Shown: in pieces, positions 8,800-18,389 of the stretch
Numbering within the stretch: the first letter of the stretch is position 1
Layout: each line of letters starts with the position of its first letter
Source: Thalassospira lucentensis
Lineage (GTDB): Bacteria; Pseudomonadota; Alphaproteobacteria; Rhodospirillales; Thalassospiraceae
NCBI RefSeq assembly: GCF_001613805.1
Contig: NZ_LPVY01000003.1
Location: forward strand, 186,001-250,000
Direction of reading: 5' to 3'
Length of the DNA stretch: 64,000 nt
The notes under the pieces: model-generated
Told to the model about the DNA's origin: nothing
The model's input: only the letters and a program-made list of their open reading frames with translations
Databases searched by the model: none
Position numbers and translations under genes: made by a program

Positions 8800-9864
8800 C
8801 TAGCAACCGGAAACACTGTTTTGCAAAGCGCCGTCAGCACATTCCACAACGACTTTTGCGCCATTCTGTCCTGTCGCGATTACCCGTTCGAGCAGAATGT
8901 CCGCTTCGGGAACGGTGTTTAATGGTCCAAGTCGAACGCGATAAAAGGTTGTCCCCTTGACCTCGACCGGCTCTATCTTGCTTGGGGCCATGTCATATAA
9001 GCGGTTCCTGAGGTTAAGTGCATTGTCGTAAACCGAAAATGCGCCTGCCTGCACATAGATCGAAGACGGCGAAACCGGCTCCACACGAACCACTGCACTT
9101 TCTTCCACCGTACCATCAAGAGGCGATTGCGAGACAGCCTGTGATGCCCCATAATCTGTCGGCGGGGTTAGTTTAATGGTCGATTTCGTCGGTTCTCCGC
9201 TGTCGGTAATCGGCCCGTCATTATCCAGACTAACGGTTTCGACCGTATCACGCGGTGCCGCGGAAACCGTTTGCTGCTCGGCAACAGTCACAGCCGGGGC
9301 AGCTTTTCCTTGGGCTATGGCCGCGATCTGGCGGCTTTCATCTTCGATGACTTCAACCAGGACTTTGGCTGTGCCTTTCTGCTCGAAACCAAGCAACTGA
9401 GCAGCACGACGGGACATATCAATGATTCGACTGTGCGCAAACGGACCGCGATCATTGATGCGCACCTTAAGCGAACGTCCGTTTTCAAGGTTGGTCACAC
9501 GTACCACACTTGGCATGGGAAGTGTACGGTGGGCTGCAGATACCTCGTACTGGTCAAAGATTTCGCCATTCGCGGTCTTCTTGCCATGGAATTTCGGGCC
9601 GTACCAGGAAGCAATACCGGTTTCCTTGTATTCATAGTCAGCAGCGGGATAATACCACTGCCCGGCAATCTCGTAAGGATTACCGACCTTATAGGTACCA
9701 ACCTGTACCGGCTGCTGCTGTGCACCGCCAATACGTTTAACTCCATGGACAGCAAGCTGCGTTTCGGCGCAACCGGCCAATAAAACGGTAATGGCAAGTG
9801 CACCAGCAGCCCAACGCCCTTTGTTCCAGCCCTGCATAAACGCCTTGCGCACGTTTTTCGGCAT
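8800..9864 (-). CDS. rlpA: Septal ring lytic transglycosylase RlpA, lipoprotein with SPOR domain
   Basis: A 354-residue lipoprotein. The lipobox LLAGC places the acylated cysteine at residue 32. The double-psi beta-barrel (RlpA/expansin-like) domain spans about residues 80-170 (TGIASWYGPKFHGKKTANGE and VRINDRGPFAHSRIIDMS, with the conserved catalytic-type Asp and His). A proline/serine-rich linker leads to a C-terminal SPOR domain at about 270-350 (IYVQAGAFSVYDNALNLRNR), which binds denuded glycan at the septum. RlpA proteins cut naked peptidoglycan strands. GGGAA precedes ATG 9864; a start at residue 10 (9837) is also possible. Neighbours mltB and dacC support a joint wall-remodelling role. 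Confidence 0.93.
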   Translation of the reverse strand: MPKNVRKAFMQGWNKGRWAAGALAITVLLAGCAETQLAVHGVKRIGGAQQQPVQVGTYKVGNPYEIAGQWYYPAADYEYKETGIASWYGPKFHGKKTANGEIFDQYEVSAAHRTLPMPSVVRVTNLENGRSLKVRINDRGPFAHSRIIDMSRRAAQLLGFEQKGTAKVLVEVIEDESRQIAAIAQGKAAPAVTVAEQQTVSAAPRDTVETVSLDNDGPITDSGEPTKSTIKLTPPTDYGASQAVSQSPLDGTVEESAVVRVEPVSPSSIYVQAGAFSVYDNALNLRNRLYDMAPSKIEPVEVKGTTFYRVRLGPLNTVPEADILLERVIATGQNGAKVVVECADGALQNSVSGC

Positions 9865-9913
9865 TCAGTTGTTCCCGTCCAGATAGTGAACCGCGTATGA
9901 TCGGCTAAAGCAA

Positions 9914-10921
9914 TTAACGACCGGCGATCGCATCAGCAAGTGTACCAACTGCAATTGCAAAATAGGTCGACCGGTTCCAATGCATTATGGTGTGGAAATT
10001 GTTATAAACCATATAAGCGGGTCCGGCATCGTCATTTACGATGACAATTGACGCTTCCATGTCAGCAGCAGGAAGACTGGACCCATCCGGCATACGAACA
10101 CCAAGTTTCTGCCATTCACTGATCGGTTTGCGAATTTCGCGTCCAATAACTGATTTATCAAGGTCAGAAGGAATACTGACTTTGCGGCCCCATCGTTCGT
10201 CGGCTTTCCAGCCAACCGTTGATAGATAGTTCGCGGCAGATGCGAAAACATCTTCTTTGGCTCCCCAAAGGTCAATCTTTCCGTCTTCGTCTCCATCACG
10301 GGCATAGTTCAGGAAAGTGGAAGGCATAAATTGCGCCTGTCCCATGGCCCCAGCCCAAGAGCCTTCCATTTTTTCAGGAGCGATATGTCCTGCGTCAATA
10401 ATCTTGAGCGCATTGATCAATTCCGTGCGGAAATACTCTGCCCGGCGGCCTTCAAAGGCAAGGGTTGCAAGCGAATCAACGACAGAATATCCGCCAGTAT
10501 GACGCCCAAAACCGGTTTCAATGCCCCAAAATGCGGTCAAGTAATGTCCCGGAACACCGTATTTTTTGGCAGCAGCATCAATAATTGCACGGTTTTCGGC
10601 ATATTTACGCCGACCTTCATTTATACGTGACTGCGGCACAACCCGTTGCAGATACTGCTCGAATGTCAGTTTGAACTCTGGCTGGCTGCGATCATACTCA
10701 ATCACTTTCGGAATTGGTTGCGTATTGGCAAAGGCAACATCCAGTGTCGACTGGGAAATGCCCTTTGATGCCGCATCTTTTTTGAAATCAGCCAGCCAGG
10801 CATCAAAGCCTTCTGTCGTAAAGGCTGGCAACTCGTCCGTATTGGTCTGGGCGAAAGCTGGTGAAACCGTCACGAGCATGCCGATAATTGAAGCCACAGT
10901 ACAGATGGTCCGATAATTCAT
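9914..10921 (-). CDS. mltB: Lytic murein transglycosylase B (MltB/SltB family)
   Basis: Cleaves MurNAc-GlcNAc bonds of peptidoglycan non-hydrolytically. The reading frame is open up to 11293, but the signal peptide MNYRTICTVASIIGMLVTVS...AFA begins at ATG 10921, with GAGG upstream, so I place the start there (335 residues). The SLT_2 domain fills most of the protein: catalytic glutamate in AFWGIETGFGRHTGGYSVVD, then GSWAGAMGQAQFMPSTFLNY and DGDEDGKIDLWGAKEDVFAS. There is no lipobox, so it is probably a soluble periplasmic SltB-like form. It heads the minus-strand run mltB-rlpA-dacC-tmk-holB. Confidence 0.93.
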   Translation of the reverse strand: MNYRTICTVASIIGMLVTVSPAFAQTNTDELPAFTTEGFDAWLADFKKDAASKGISQSTLDVAFANTQPIPKVIEYDRSQPEFKLTFEQYLQRVVPQSRINEGRRKYAENRAIIDAAAKKYGVPGHYLTAFWGIETGFGRHTGGYSVVDSLATLAFEGRRAEYFRTELINALKIIDAGHIAPEKMEGSWAGAMGQAQFMPSTFLNYARDGDEDGKIDLWGAKEDVFASAANYLSTVGWKADERWGRKVSIPSDLDKSVIGREIRKPISEWQKLGVRMPDGSSLPAADMEASIVIVNDDAGPAYMVYNNFHTIMHWNRSTYFAIAVGTLADAIAGR

Positions 10922-11166
10922 TTTGCTCGCCTCGTGCCGGTTTGGTTTGACGTTCCCGGTTAATGCTTTACCAGGCTGATATACTTGTTTTGAGTTCTGT
11001 GTATTGCTGATACCGCCCCACACGTTAAGACTTGTTAAATGTCTGGCACGAACCTTCGCGTAATTTGGGTACGCAAGAAACTTTGCAAAGCAGAAACTGA
11101 CATATTGACAGGTGCAGCCCGGCAATTTATTGAGGGCGCGCAGGGCGATAAACGCCACCACAATGC

Positions 11167-11256
11167 GGAGAGATGGCAGAGTGGTTGAATGCACCGGTCT
11201 TGAAAACCGGCGTGCCTTTACGGGTACCCAGGGTTCGAATCCCTGTCTCTCCGCCA
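11167..11256 (+). tRNA. tRNA-Ser(UGA)
   Basis: A class II tRNA with encoded CCA. The acceptor stem GGAGAGA (11167-11173) pairs with TCTCTCC (11246-11252). The anticodon loop CTTGAAA gives anticodon TGA for serine UCA codons. The T-arm reads GGGTTCGAATCCC, and a long variable arm lies between the anticodon stem and the T-arm, as expected for serine. Confidence 0.97.
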
Positions 11257-11474
11257 CCTCCCTGATCAGTTGTCGAATGTTGAACCACGCCAAGACAAGT
11301 GTTTGTCATGGAGCTTACTTGCACGTCTAAACCGGTTCAGCTCAATCACACGACTCAGCCAGATAAATTTACACGCCTTTTATCAATATTTCGGGCACTT
11401 AAGTACTCTTGTAACCGGATTACATGATGCCAACCTGATACAAACAGGGCGAGTGTATCACCGGAGAAAACCTG

Positions 11475-13418
11475 ATGTCACTGAACATTGGCAGCCGTAT
11501 TCTTTTGGCTGCGGCATTGATTGTTGTGACCACATTTGTGGCATTCATTCTGTATTTCGACCTTCAACAAAAATCTGCGATTCAGGCGTCACTTCAGTCC
11601 AAACTGGTTGAAACGGGTTCTCTGGCAACAACCGGGATCGCAAATTGGATTGATGGCCGGAAGTTGCTTGTAGAAAGCCTCGGTCAAAATATTGCGCAGA
11701 AAAATGACAGTGACAGTGTGAAGGATCTGGTCAGTCGCCCTGCCCTCGCTGATACATTCATGTTCTCGTATTTTGGTAGCGCATCGGGCGAGATGCTGAT
11801 GTTTCCCCCGGATGAATTGCCTGCCGATTACGATCCGCGCAAACGACCATGGTATGCGGACGCGGTTGCCGCTGGTGGCAGCACGCTAACAGAGCCATAC
11901 ACCGATGCATCAACCGGAAAACTGATTGTTACAGCAACCACACCGGTTTCTTCTGATGGGAAAATTCTCGGTGTCGTAGGTGGTGATCTTGACATCACCA
12001 CCCTGGGAGAGCTGGTGCGCAGCGTTGATCTGGGCGGGATCGGATATGGGTTTCTGGTCAATGATCAGGGAACCATCCTGATCCATCCGGATGCCAATTT
12101 CACGCTTAAGCCGATGGCGGAAGCCTTTCCGCAAAGCACCCCGACTGTTCGAGAAAGTATGGATGACGTCCTGAATAGCACTGGTGATCAAATTTTCACT
12201 TTCTTCAAGGTCGAAGGCCTGCCCGCTGTAAGCTGGTATCTTGGTTTTGCCATTGATCGCGACCTTGCTTATGCATCACTTACAAATTTCCGACAGACAT
12301 CGATTATCACAGCAATTGTTGCGGTTCTTGCGATAATGGGACTTATGGGCGTTCTGGTACGCCAATGGGTATCCAGACCAGTTCTGAGCATGACAGATGC
12401 CATGACACGCCTTGCAAATGGGGATCGCAGTGTTGAAGTCCCCGGAACTGAACTTAAGGATGAAATCGGTTCAATGGCTGCTGCCGTCGTTGTGTTCAAG
12501 GATAATGCAATCGAGATGGAGCGCCTCGCCAAAGAGAATGAGGAATCGACAAAGAGGTTGGCCGAGGAACGCAGGCGAGCACTCAGTCAAATGGCGGACA
12601 GCTTTGAGAAAAATGTCCTTTCTATTGTTGAAACTGTCGCACATGCGTCCGAGCAAACCCAGCATGTTGCCAAACAGCTGACGGCGAGCGCAGAAGAATC
12701 CAATGCGCGGGCATCCGCTGTTTCCGAGGCCGCAGCCCAGACGACCGAAAGCGTTCAAACAGTTGCAGCCGCAACCGAAGAGCTATCAGCCGCGATCAGA
12801 GAAATAGGTGCGCAAATTACGCAGTCCATCCAGGTTGCAAGCATGGCGGTTGAAGGCGTGAATAACACCAGCCAGACCGTCACGGAGCTTGCCGATGCAG
12901 CAGAACGAATTGGAAAGGTTGTCGGCTTAATTCAGGATATTGCTGGGCAGACAAACCTCTTGGCTCTGAATGCCACCATCGAAGCTGCGCGCGCCGGAGA
13001 TGCCGGCAAAGGATTTGCCGTGGTAGCAGGCGAAGTGAAGTCCCTTGCCAATCAGACAGACAAAGCAACCGGCGACATTCAGACACAGGTCGATGGCATT
13101 CAATCTTCGTCTACCCGCTCCGTAACGGAAATCAGCGATATCACCACAACAATCGAACGGATTAACGAGTTCTGCAATGCGATAGCAGCCGCTGTCGAGC
13201 AACAGGGAGCTGCAACGCAGGAAATTGCGGATAGTGTGCAACGCGCCGCTTCGGGAACGCAGGATGTGTCCCGGAATGTATCAGCCGTTTCCGATGCTTC
13301 AACCATGGTCAGCGACGAAGCCCGCGCTCTTTTGCAGTCGTCAAATGAAATGCAGGCTTTGGCCGGAAAGCTTCGCCGGGAAGTGATTGGCTTCCTCAAA
13401 ACAGTTCGCGATAATTGA
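11475..13418 (+). CDS. Methyl-accepting chemotaxis protein with dCache-type periplasmic sensor
   Basis: A 647-residue chemoreceptor. Transmembrane helix 1 is at about residues 9-31, a large periplasmic Cache sensor at about 40-270 (contains [24 protein letters not shown], typical of dCache_1), helix 2 at about 277-297, a HAMP domain at about 298-350 and a long coiled-coil signalling domain to the C-terminus. The hairpin tip that contacts CheA/CheW is conserved at about 484-525 ([20 protein letters not shown]). The C-terminus lacks a CheR-binding pentapeptide. GGAG is eight bases before ATG 11475. It is monocistronic, with a terminator at 13434. dCache receptors often bind amino acids, and an amino-acid importer follows, but the ligand is unknown. 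Confidence 0.95.
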   Translation: MSLNIGSRILLAAALIVVTTFVAFILYFDLQQKSAIQASLQSKLVETGSLATTGIANWIDGRKLLVESLGQNIAQKNDSDSVKDLVSRPALADTFMFSYFGSASGEMLMFPPDELPADYDPRKRPWYADAVAAGGSTLTEPYTDASTGKLIVTATTPVSSDGKILGVVGGDLDITTLGELVRSVDLGGIGYGFLVNDQGTILIHPDANFTLKPMAEAFPQSTPTVRESMDDVLNSTGDQIFTFFKVEGLPAVSWYLGFAIDRDLAYASLTNFRQTSIITAIVAVLAIMGLMGVLVRQWVSRPVLSMTDAMTRLANGDRSVEVPGTELKDEIGSMAAAVVVFKDNAIEMERLAKENEESTKRLAEERRRALSQMADSFEKNVLSIVETVAHASEQTQHVAKQLTASAEESNARASAVSEAAAQTTESVQTVAAATEELSAAIREIGAQITQSIQVASMAVEGVNNTSQTVTELADAAERIGKVVGLIQDIAGQTNLLALNATIEAARAGDAGKGFAVVAGEVKSLANQTDKATGDIQTQVDGIQSSSTRSVTEISDITTTIERINEFCNAIAAAVEQQGAATQEIADSVQRAASGTQDVSRNVSAVSDASTMVSDEARALLQSSNEMQALAGKLRREVIGFLKTVRDN

Positions 13419-13433
13419 GCCGGAGCAACAATC

Positions 13434-13472
13434 AAAGCCCGCTTCGTACATTGATCACGGTGCGGGCCTTTT
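13434..13472 (+). terminator. Intrinsic terminator after the chemoreceptor gene
   Basis: GCCCGC (13437-13442) and GCGGGC (13462-13467) form a stem with a long 19-base loop, followed by CTTTTG. It lies 16 bases beyond the stop codon. Confidence 0.6.
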
Positions 13473-13835
13473 GCTTACTCTCTGGTTGCTGCAAAAATGG
13501 TCGAAAACTAAAATGCCACGTTCAGGTGCAAAAATTTGCGCCAAGACCAAGTGTGATTCGGCACTCTCGGAAATGTTGGGAATTTTTATTGCGTAAAAAC
13601 ACTTAGGGCAGCAGTATATTTGCTAAGGTTTCCCAACCCCGGCCAAATATAATGCGGAGAGGGCTGTTTTCTTCATATAACTGCAAAAAATCAGTAGAAT
13701 TACAGTGCCCGGAAAGGCAATTATTCAGGGGAAGAATGTGATTCGGATTGTCCAAAGGGGTGAAGCATCGATTTGGTGCGGATCGGGCAGGCCCGAAACA
13801 ACAAGAACTTTCAACAGGGGACTCTTTATCTCGAT
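13473..13835 (+). other. Intergenic leader of the amino-acid ABC importer operon
   Basis: About 360 bases with no convincing gene. A TATAAT at 13648-13653 is a possible -10, but no good -35 is seen 16-18 bases before it. The region presumably carries the promoter and leader of the importer operon. Confidence 0.4.
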
Positions 13836-14609
13836 ATGAGCACAAACATACCCGCCCTAAAGGTCGAAGGGATGTTCAAAAGCTTTGGGGAGCATGAAGT
13901 CCTCAAAGGTATTGATCTGACCGCGAATACCGGTGACGTTATTTCGATCATCGGTTCATCCGGTTCTGGCAAAAGTACCTTTTTGCGCTGCATCAACCTT
14001 CTTGAAACACCGAATTCCGGCACCGTGCATGTTCATGGCGAACTGATCAAGATGCGCGGCCTGAAAGATGGAAGTCAGGAACCGGCCGACAAAAAACAGC
14101 TTCAACGCATTCGCACCAAACTGGCCATGGTCTTTCAAAGCTTCAACCTTTGGAGCCACCTGACCATTCTGGAAAATGTGATCGAAGCGCCGGTGCATGT
14201 TCTTGGCATTCCGAAAAAAGAAGCCGTCGAACGTGCCGATGCTCTGCTTCACAAAGTGGGCATGTATGAACGCCGCGACTATTATCCCGGCCACATTTCC
14301 GGCGGGCAGCAGCAACGCGCCGCAATTGCCCGCGCCTTGGCAATCGAGCCGGAAGTTCTGCTGTTTGACGAACCGACGTCCGCGCTTGACCCTGAACTTG
14401 TAGGGGAAGTTCTTCGGGTCATGACCGACCTTGCCGAAGAAGGCCGTACGATGCTGGTCGTTACGCACGAGATGGGTTTTGCCAAAGGGGTATCGAGCCA
14501 CGTCATGTTCCTCCATCAGGGACTGGTGGAAGAGTTTGGAGAGCCGAAAGAGGTATTCGAAAATCCAAAATCAGAACGTATGAAACAATTCCTTCAGCGT
14601 GATTTCTGA
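13836..14609 (+). CDS. Polar amino-acid ABC transporter ATP-binding protein (HisP/ArgP type)
   Basis: Energises uptake of basic or polar amino acids with the permeases encoded at 15579 and 16275. Within 257 residues, Walker A is GSSGSGKST (about 40-48), the signature [14 protein letters not shown] is near 153 and Walker [13 protein letters not shown] near 176. The insertion with [20 protein letters not shown] before the Q-loop is typical of HisP-like ATPases. The frame is open from 13773, but the family N-terminus begins at [20 protein letters not shown], so ATG 13836 is chosen. It is the first gene of the operon, unusual in that the ATPase precedes the binding protein. Confidence 0.93.
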   Translation: MSTNIPALKVEGMFKSFGEHEVLKGIDLTANTGDVISIIGSSGSGKSTFLRCINLLETPNSGTVHVHGELIKMRGLKDGSQEPADKKQLQRIRTKLAMVFQSFNLWSHLTILENVIEAPVHVLGIPKKEAVERADALLHKVGMYERRDYYPGHISGGQQQRAAIARALAIEPEVLLFDEPTSALDPELVGEVLRVMTDLAEEGRTMLVVTHEMGFAKGVSSHVMFLHQGLVEEFGEPKEVFENPKSERMKQFLQRDF

Positions 14610-14693
14610 TCTGGAAGGGCTGGTTCCGCGAAAGAACCGACCGACAAGGACAGTGTCGATACGGCCTGTTCTCAACAACAAGGGAGACTATGA

Positions 14694-15491
14694 ATGAAAA
14701 ACTGGATCAAGGTTGCGACCGCAGCAGCCGTAGGTGTAGCACTGAGTGCATCGGCAGCAAGTGCAGCCTGGGAAAAGGTCGTTATTGCGACCGAAGGTGC
14801 ATACCCTCCGTTCAACTATGTCGACAAGGATGGCAAACTGCAGGGGTTTGACGTCGATTTCGCGGTAAAACTTTGTGAGACGGCTGGTATCGAATGTGAA
14901 ATCGTAGCCCAGGACTGGGACGGGATCATTCCGGGTCTGCTGGCAAAAAAATATGATGCGATTATCGCCCAGATGTCGATCACCGAAGAGCGTAAACGCT
15001 CCATCGACTTCACCAATTACTACAGCACCACGCCGGCGGTATTCGTTGGTAAGGAAGGAATGTCTGTGGAGGCATGGAAAGATGGCGCGGTTGTTGAAGA
15101 CGCGCTTGACGGTCTCGTAATCGGCGTTCAGCGCTCGACCACTCACTCTGCTTTCCTCGAAGACAATTTCCCGAACGCCGAAATTCGTATGTATGACACG
15201 CAGGACAACGCTCTGCTTGATCTTACGGCTGGCCGCATTGATGCAACACTGGCAGATTCCGGTGTTCTCGTTGAATGGGTCAAGTCCGATGAGGGCAAAG
15301 GCTATGCTTTCGTGTCGGAAACTTTTGCGCCTAAAGAATTCTTTGGCGAAGGTGCCGGGATCGGCATTCGCAAAGAAGATCAGGACCTGAAAGAAATCCT
15401 GAACAAGGCACTGGCCGAAATGCTTGCCAATGGTTCGTATCAGGAAATCAACAAAAAATATTTCGAAGAAATCAACCTGCACCCGAATTGA
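14694..15491 (+). CDS. Periplasmic lysine/arginine/ornithine-type amino-acid-binding protein
   Basis: A 265-residue family 3 solute-binding protein. A signal peptide covers residues 1-23 (ASAASAAWEK). The ligand-site hallmarks of basic/polar amino-acid binders are present: ATEGAYPPFNYVDKDGKLQG near 31, GFDVDFA, QMSITEERKRSIDFTNYY near 94 and the arginine of QRSTTHSAF near 147. GGGAG sits seven bases before ATG 14694. It lies between its ATPase and permease genes and is followed by a strong hairpin at 15506, consistent with higher expression than the membrane components. Ligand identity (Lys, Arg, Orn or His) is not certain. Confidence 0.92.
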   Translation: MKNWIKVATAAAVGVALSASAASAAWEKVVIATEGAYPPFNYVDKDGKLQGFDVDFAVKLCETAGIECEIVAQDWDGIIPGLLAKKYDAIIAQMSITEERKRSIDFTNYYSTTPAVFVGKEGMSVEAWKDGAVVEDALDGLVIGVQRSTTHSAFLEDNFPNAEIRMYDTQDNALLDLTAGRIDATLADSGVLVEWVKSDEGKGYAFVSETFAPKEFFGEGAGIGIRKEDQDLKEILNKALAEMLANGSYQEINKKYFEEINLHPN

Positions 15492-15505
15492 TCGGAAGGC
15501 AGTTT

Positions 15506-15529
15506 AGGGCGGCACCAGTGTGCCGCCCT
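15506..15529 (+). other. Intercistronic hairpin between binding-protein and permease genes
   Basis: AGGGCGGCAC-CAGT-GTGCCGCCCT is a perfect 10-bp stem with a four-base loop, 15 bases after the binding-protein stop. Only a weak pyrimidine tail follows, so it may stabilise the upstream mRNA or terminate partially. Confidence 0.8.
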
Positions 15530-15578
15530 TCCCTTATTGCCCGACGTTGATGTGGCATGAAGGTTTGCAGGAGATACC

Positions 15579-16271
15579 ATGTTTGATTTATACGGCCGCG
15601 GTTGGCAGATGCTTGAAGGTGGGCTTGTGACAGTCCAGCTTTGCCTGACCGTGCTGCCATTCATGATTATTCTCGGTTTGCTGGGCGCTTCGGCAAAATT
15701 GTCGCGTTACCGGAGCTTGCGGATAATCGGGGAAAGCTACACCGTTATTATCCGTGGCATTCCCGAGCTTTTGGTTATTTTATTGATCTATTTTGGCGGC
15801 ACGATTGCCGTGCAGAACCTTGCCGAGCTTATTGGCGGTGAAGCTGTACGCGTTGATATCCCGGCATTCTGGTCGGGGGTGGCGGCTCTTGCACTTGTTC
15901 AGGGTGCATTCGCCTCTGAAGTATTTCGCGCAGCCATGCAATCTATCCCGGTTGGCCAGATTGAAGCAGCAACCGCTTGCGGCATGACACCAGCGCAAAT
16001 ATTCCTTCGTATCAAGTTACCACAACTCTGGCGGTTCGCCCTGCCCGGGCTTAATAACCTATTTCAAGTTCTGATCAAAGATACGGCCCTGATTTCAGTC
16101 GTCGGTGTCGAGGAAATCCTGCGTAAAGCAGCGGTTGGTGCAGGAACAGAAAAAGCGCCCTTTACATTTTATCTGGTTGCAATGGCGATGTTCCTGGCTT
16201 TTACCACTGTATCGCTGTTCGTCTTCAACCGACTGGAAAAGCGGGCTTCCCGCGGCATTGCGAGGGCGTAA
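15579..16271 (+). CDS. Amino-acid ABC transporter permease (HisQ type)
   Basis: A 230-residue inner-membrane permease with about five transmembrane helices. The EAA loop that docks the ATPase is at about 126-150 (IPVGQIEAATACGMTPAQIF), and the N-terminus GLVTVQLCLTVLPFMIILGL matches the HEQRO (His/Glu/Gln/Arg/opine) permease family. AGGAG is close before ATG 15579. It forms the heterodimeric channel with the product of the next gene, which begins three bases after this stop. Confidence 0.93.
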   Translation: MFDLYGRGWQMLEGGLVTVQLCLTVLPFMIILGLLGASAKLSRYRSLRIIGESYTVIIRGIPELLVILLIYFGGTIAVQNLAELIGGEAVRVDIPAFWSGVAALALVQGAFASEVFRAAMQSIPVGQIEAATACGMTPAQIFLRIKLPQLWRFALPGLNNLFQVLIKDTALISVVGVEEILRKAAVGAGTEKAPFTFYLVAMAMFLAFTTVSLFVFNRLEKRASRGIARA

Positions 16272-16274
16272 TCG

Positions 16275-17021
16275 ATGTTTGAAGATCTGATATACGTCCT
16301 GACCAAATATGATAGCTGGCTGTGGCAGGGTTTCCTTCTGACACTGCAATTGTTGGCAGTTTCTGTTGTATTTGGCACACTGATTGCCATTCCGCTTGCC
16401 ATCGCCCGTGTTTCAAAGCTTATTTGGGTTCAGGCCCTGCCCTTTGCGTTTATCTATGTGTTTCGCGGTACGCCGCTGATCGCACAGCTGTTCATGATGT
16501 ATTACGGTTGTGGGCAACTTATCGCCAACATTGAAGGTATACAGGATCACTGGTCCTGGACCTATCTGCGTGATCCCTACTGGTACTGCCTGCTGACATT
16601 CGTCCTGAATACGGCGGCCTACATGGCCGAGATCATGCGTGGTGGTATCCAGAACGTTCCGAATGGCGAGATTGAAGCTGCTCGCGCGTGTGGCATGCGG
16701 CCTGCCACCATTTATCGCCGGATCATCTTCCCGCGTATGTGGCAGATCATCTGGCCTGCCTATACCAACGATGTGATTTTTACGCTTAAGGCAACGTCAC
16801 TGGCATCAACAGTCACCATGATGGAATTGACCGGTGCCGCCCGCAAAATTGTTGCGCGTACCGCATTGCCATATGAAGCCTTCATTTCGGCAGGCGTGAT
16901 CTATCTGATTATCGTTTATGTCCTGACCTTTGGCTTCAAGGGTGTTGAAAAATACCTGCGCCGGAACGAAAACCGGAAAGAAAACAAATCCACCATTGCG
17001 AAAGCCGGTGGACATATCTGA
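16275..17021 (+). CDS. Amino-acid ABC transporter permease (HisM type)
   Basis: The partner permease, 248 residues, with about five hydrophobic helices. The EAA loop is at about 129-155 (VPNGEIEAARACGMRPATIY), and YVFRGTPLIAQLFMMYYGCG near 55 is the usual HisM/ArtM signature. It is followed after about 140 bases by the M14 hydrolase gene, which may belong to the same transcript. A short basic cytoplasmic tail closes the protein. Confidence 0.93.
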   Translation: MFEDLIYVLTKYDSWLWQGFLLTLQLLAVSVVFGTLIAIPLAIARVSKLIWVQALPFAFIYVFRGTPLIAQLFMMYYGCGQLIANIEGIQDHWSWTYLRDPYWYCLLTFVLNTAAYMAEIMRGGIQNVPNGEIEAARACGMRPATIYRRIIFPRMWQIIWPAYTNDVIFTLKATSLASTVTMMELTGAARKIVARTALPYEAFISAGVIYLIIVYVLTFGFKGVEKYLRRNENRKENKSTIAKAGGHI

Positions 17022-17161
17022 TTTCCAGTCAAGTCCCGGGCTGTTCGATGTCGAGAAGCCACAAACATTGATTGTTCGGGACATGAGTATTTCTGGCAAC
17101 TGCGTCACCTGTTGTTGCCAGAGTTGCTTCTAACGCCGCCACCAACTCCCACAGGAATATC

Positions 17162-18301
17162 ATGCAACAGGAACGCATTGAACTGCTTCGCCCGCAAATG
17201 GGTACTGCCCGCGCGCTTACCGTCCGTCGCTACGGCACCCCCGGCAAAGGACCGAAAGCTTATCTTCAGGCAGCACTACATGCCGATGAACTGCCCGGAG
17301 TTATCGCCCTGCACCATTTGGAAATTCTTCTGAAAACGGCCGAAGAAAACAACCAGATCAAGGGGGAAATCGTTGTTGTACCATTCGCCAACCCGATCGG
17401 TTTCACCCAATATGTTGACATGAAGCCGCTTGGTCGCTTTGAAATGCGCACCGGCCAGAACTTCAACCGGCACTATCCTGACCTGTGCAAGGAACTTATT
17501 GCTGCAGTTGATGGGAAACTTGGTCAGGATCCCGATGCCAACGTCGAATGTGTGCGTGCCGCACTTCGCCGACTGATCAAAGAGCATCGCGTTAATGCCG
17601 GGCCCTTGACCGACCTTGAGGATTTGCGTCTGACGCTGGCGGAACTCGCAATTGATGCAGACTATGTTCTTGACCTGCATTGCGACTGGGAAGCTGCAAT
17701 GCACCTTTACACGAGCGATTCCAACTGGCCGGACGCAGCAGACCTTTCTGCCCAAATCGGTGCGGAAGCATGTCTGATTGCCGAAGAAAGCGGTGCGAAC
17801 CCGTTCGACGAAGCTTTCAGCCGCCCGTGGGTCGAACTGCGTCGTGTCTACGGTGACAAGTTCCCTATCCCGATGGCAACGCTCTCAACAACCATTGAAT
17901 TGCGCGGCGAACAGGATGTTTATGATCACCTTGCCAGTCAGGATGCCAAGAACCTGTTTGCCTTTCTGCAACGTCGCGGTGTTATCGGGGGCGATCCCGG
18001 TCCCCTGCCCGAGGCAAAATGCACAGCAACGCCACTTGCCGGCGTTGATCGCGTAACGGCAACCCATGGCGGGATGATCGTTTTTTCCGTTGATGCCGGC
18101 GTGCATGTCAAGGCAGGTCAGGAACTGGGTTATGTTCTTGATTGCGAAACCGGTGACAAAACACCGTTTTCCAGCCGCACGGATGGTTTCATGTATGCCC
18201 GCGTTGGTGGGCGCCTTGTGGTGCCGGGTGGTTTGCTGTGCTCGGTGGCCGGGGCAGATGTTCTGCCAGGGCGTGAAGGACTTCTGCTGACCGCCCGTTG
18301 A
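17162..18301 (+). CDS. M14-family zinc hydrolase (succinylglutamate desuccinylase/aspartoacylase type)
   Basis: A 379-residue AstE/AspA-like protein expected to remove an acyl group from an N-acylated amino acid or act on a related amide. Zinc ligands are visible: His and Glu in ALHADELPG (about residues 39-47) and His in LDLHCDW near 173; the arginine-bearing substrate loop includes QNFNRHYPDL near 99. The last ~80 residues form a small beta-rich domain with a lipoyl-like look (GMIVFSVDAGVHVKAGQELG). AGGAA precedes ATG 17162. Its place behind a basic amino-acid importer suggests that imported N-acyl amino acids are deacylated, which is inference. The true substrate is unknown. Confidence 0.85.
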   Translation: MQQERIELLRPQMGTARALTVRRYGTPGKGPKAYLQAALHADELPGVIALHHLEILLKTAEENNQIKGEIVVVPFANPIGFTQYVDMKPLGRFEMRTGQNFNRHYPDLCKELIAAVDGKLGQDPDANVECVRAALRRLIKEHRVNAGPLTDLEDLRLTLAELAIDADYVLDLHCDWEAAMHLYTSDSNWPDAADLSAQIGAEACLIAEESGANPFDEAFSRPWVELRRVYGDKFPIPMATLSTTIELRGEQDVYDHLASQDAKNLFAFLQRRGVIGGDPGPLPEAKCTATPLAGVDRVTATHGGMIVFSVDAGVHVKAGQELGYVLDCETGDKTPFSSRTDGFMYARVGGRLVVPGGLLCSVAGADVLPGREGLLLTAR

Positions 18302-18311
18302 CCTTCTTTAG

Positions 18312-18368
18312 AGGACGCGATAGCAAGAGTTCGGTATAATTCATGCCGATCTCAACACTTCGCGTCCT
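18312..18368 (+). other. Structured symmetric leader element before deoC
   Basis: A nested fold: AGGACGCGA (18312-18320) pairs perfectly with TCGCGTCCT (18360-18368). Inside a symmetric 6x6 internal loop, GAG-T-TCGG (18327-18334) pairs with CCGA-T-CTC (18346-18353) around an 11-base loop. It ends 21 bases before the deoC start. It could be a cis-regulatory RNA or a DNA operator. Confidence 0.55.
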
Positions 18369-18389
18369 GCGCGTTTTAAGGATACCGAC

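Noticed and set aside
11112-11330. Short protein-coding frames overlapping the tRNA-Ser gene on both strands
   Set aside because: They run through the tRNA sequence and are explained by it.
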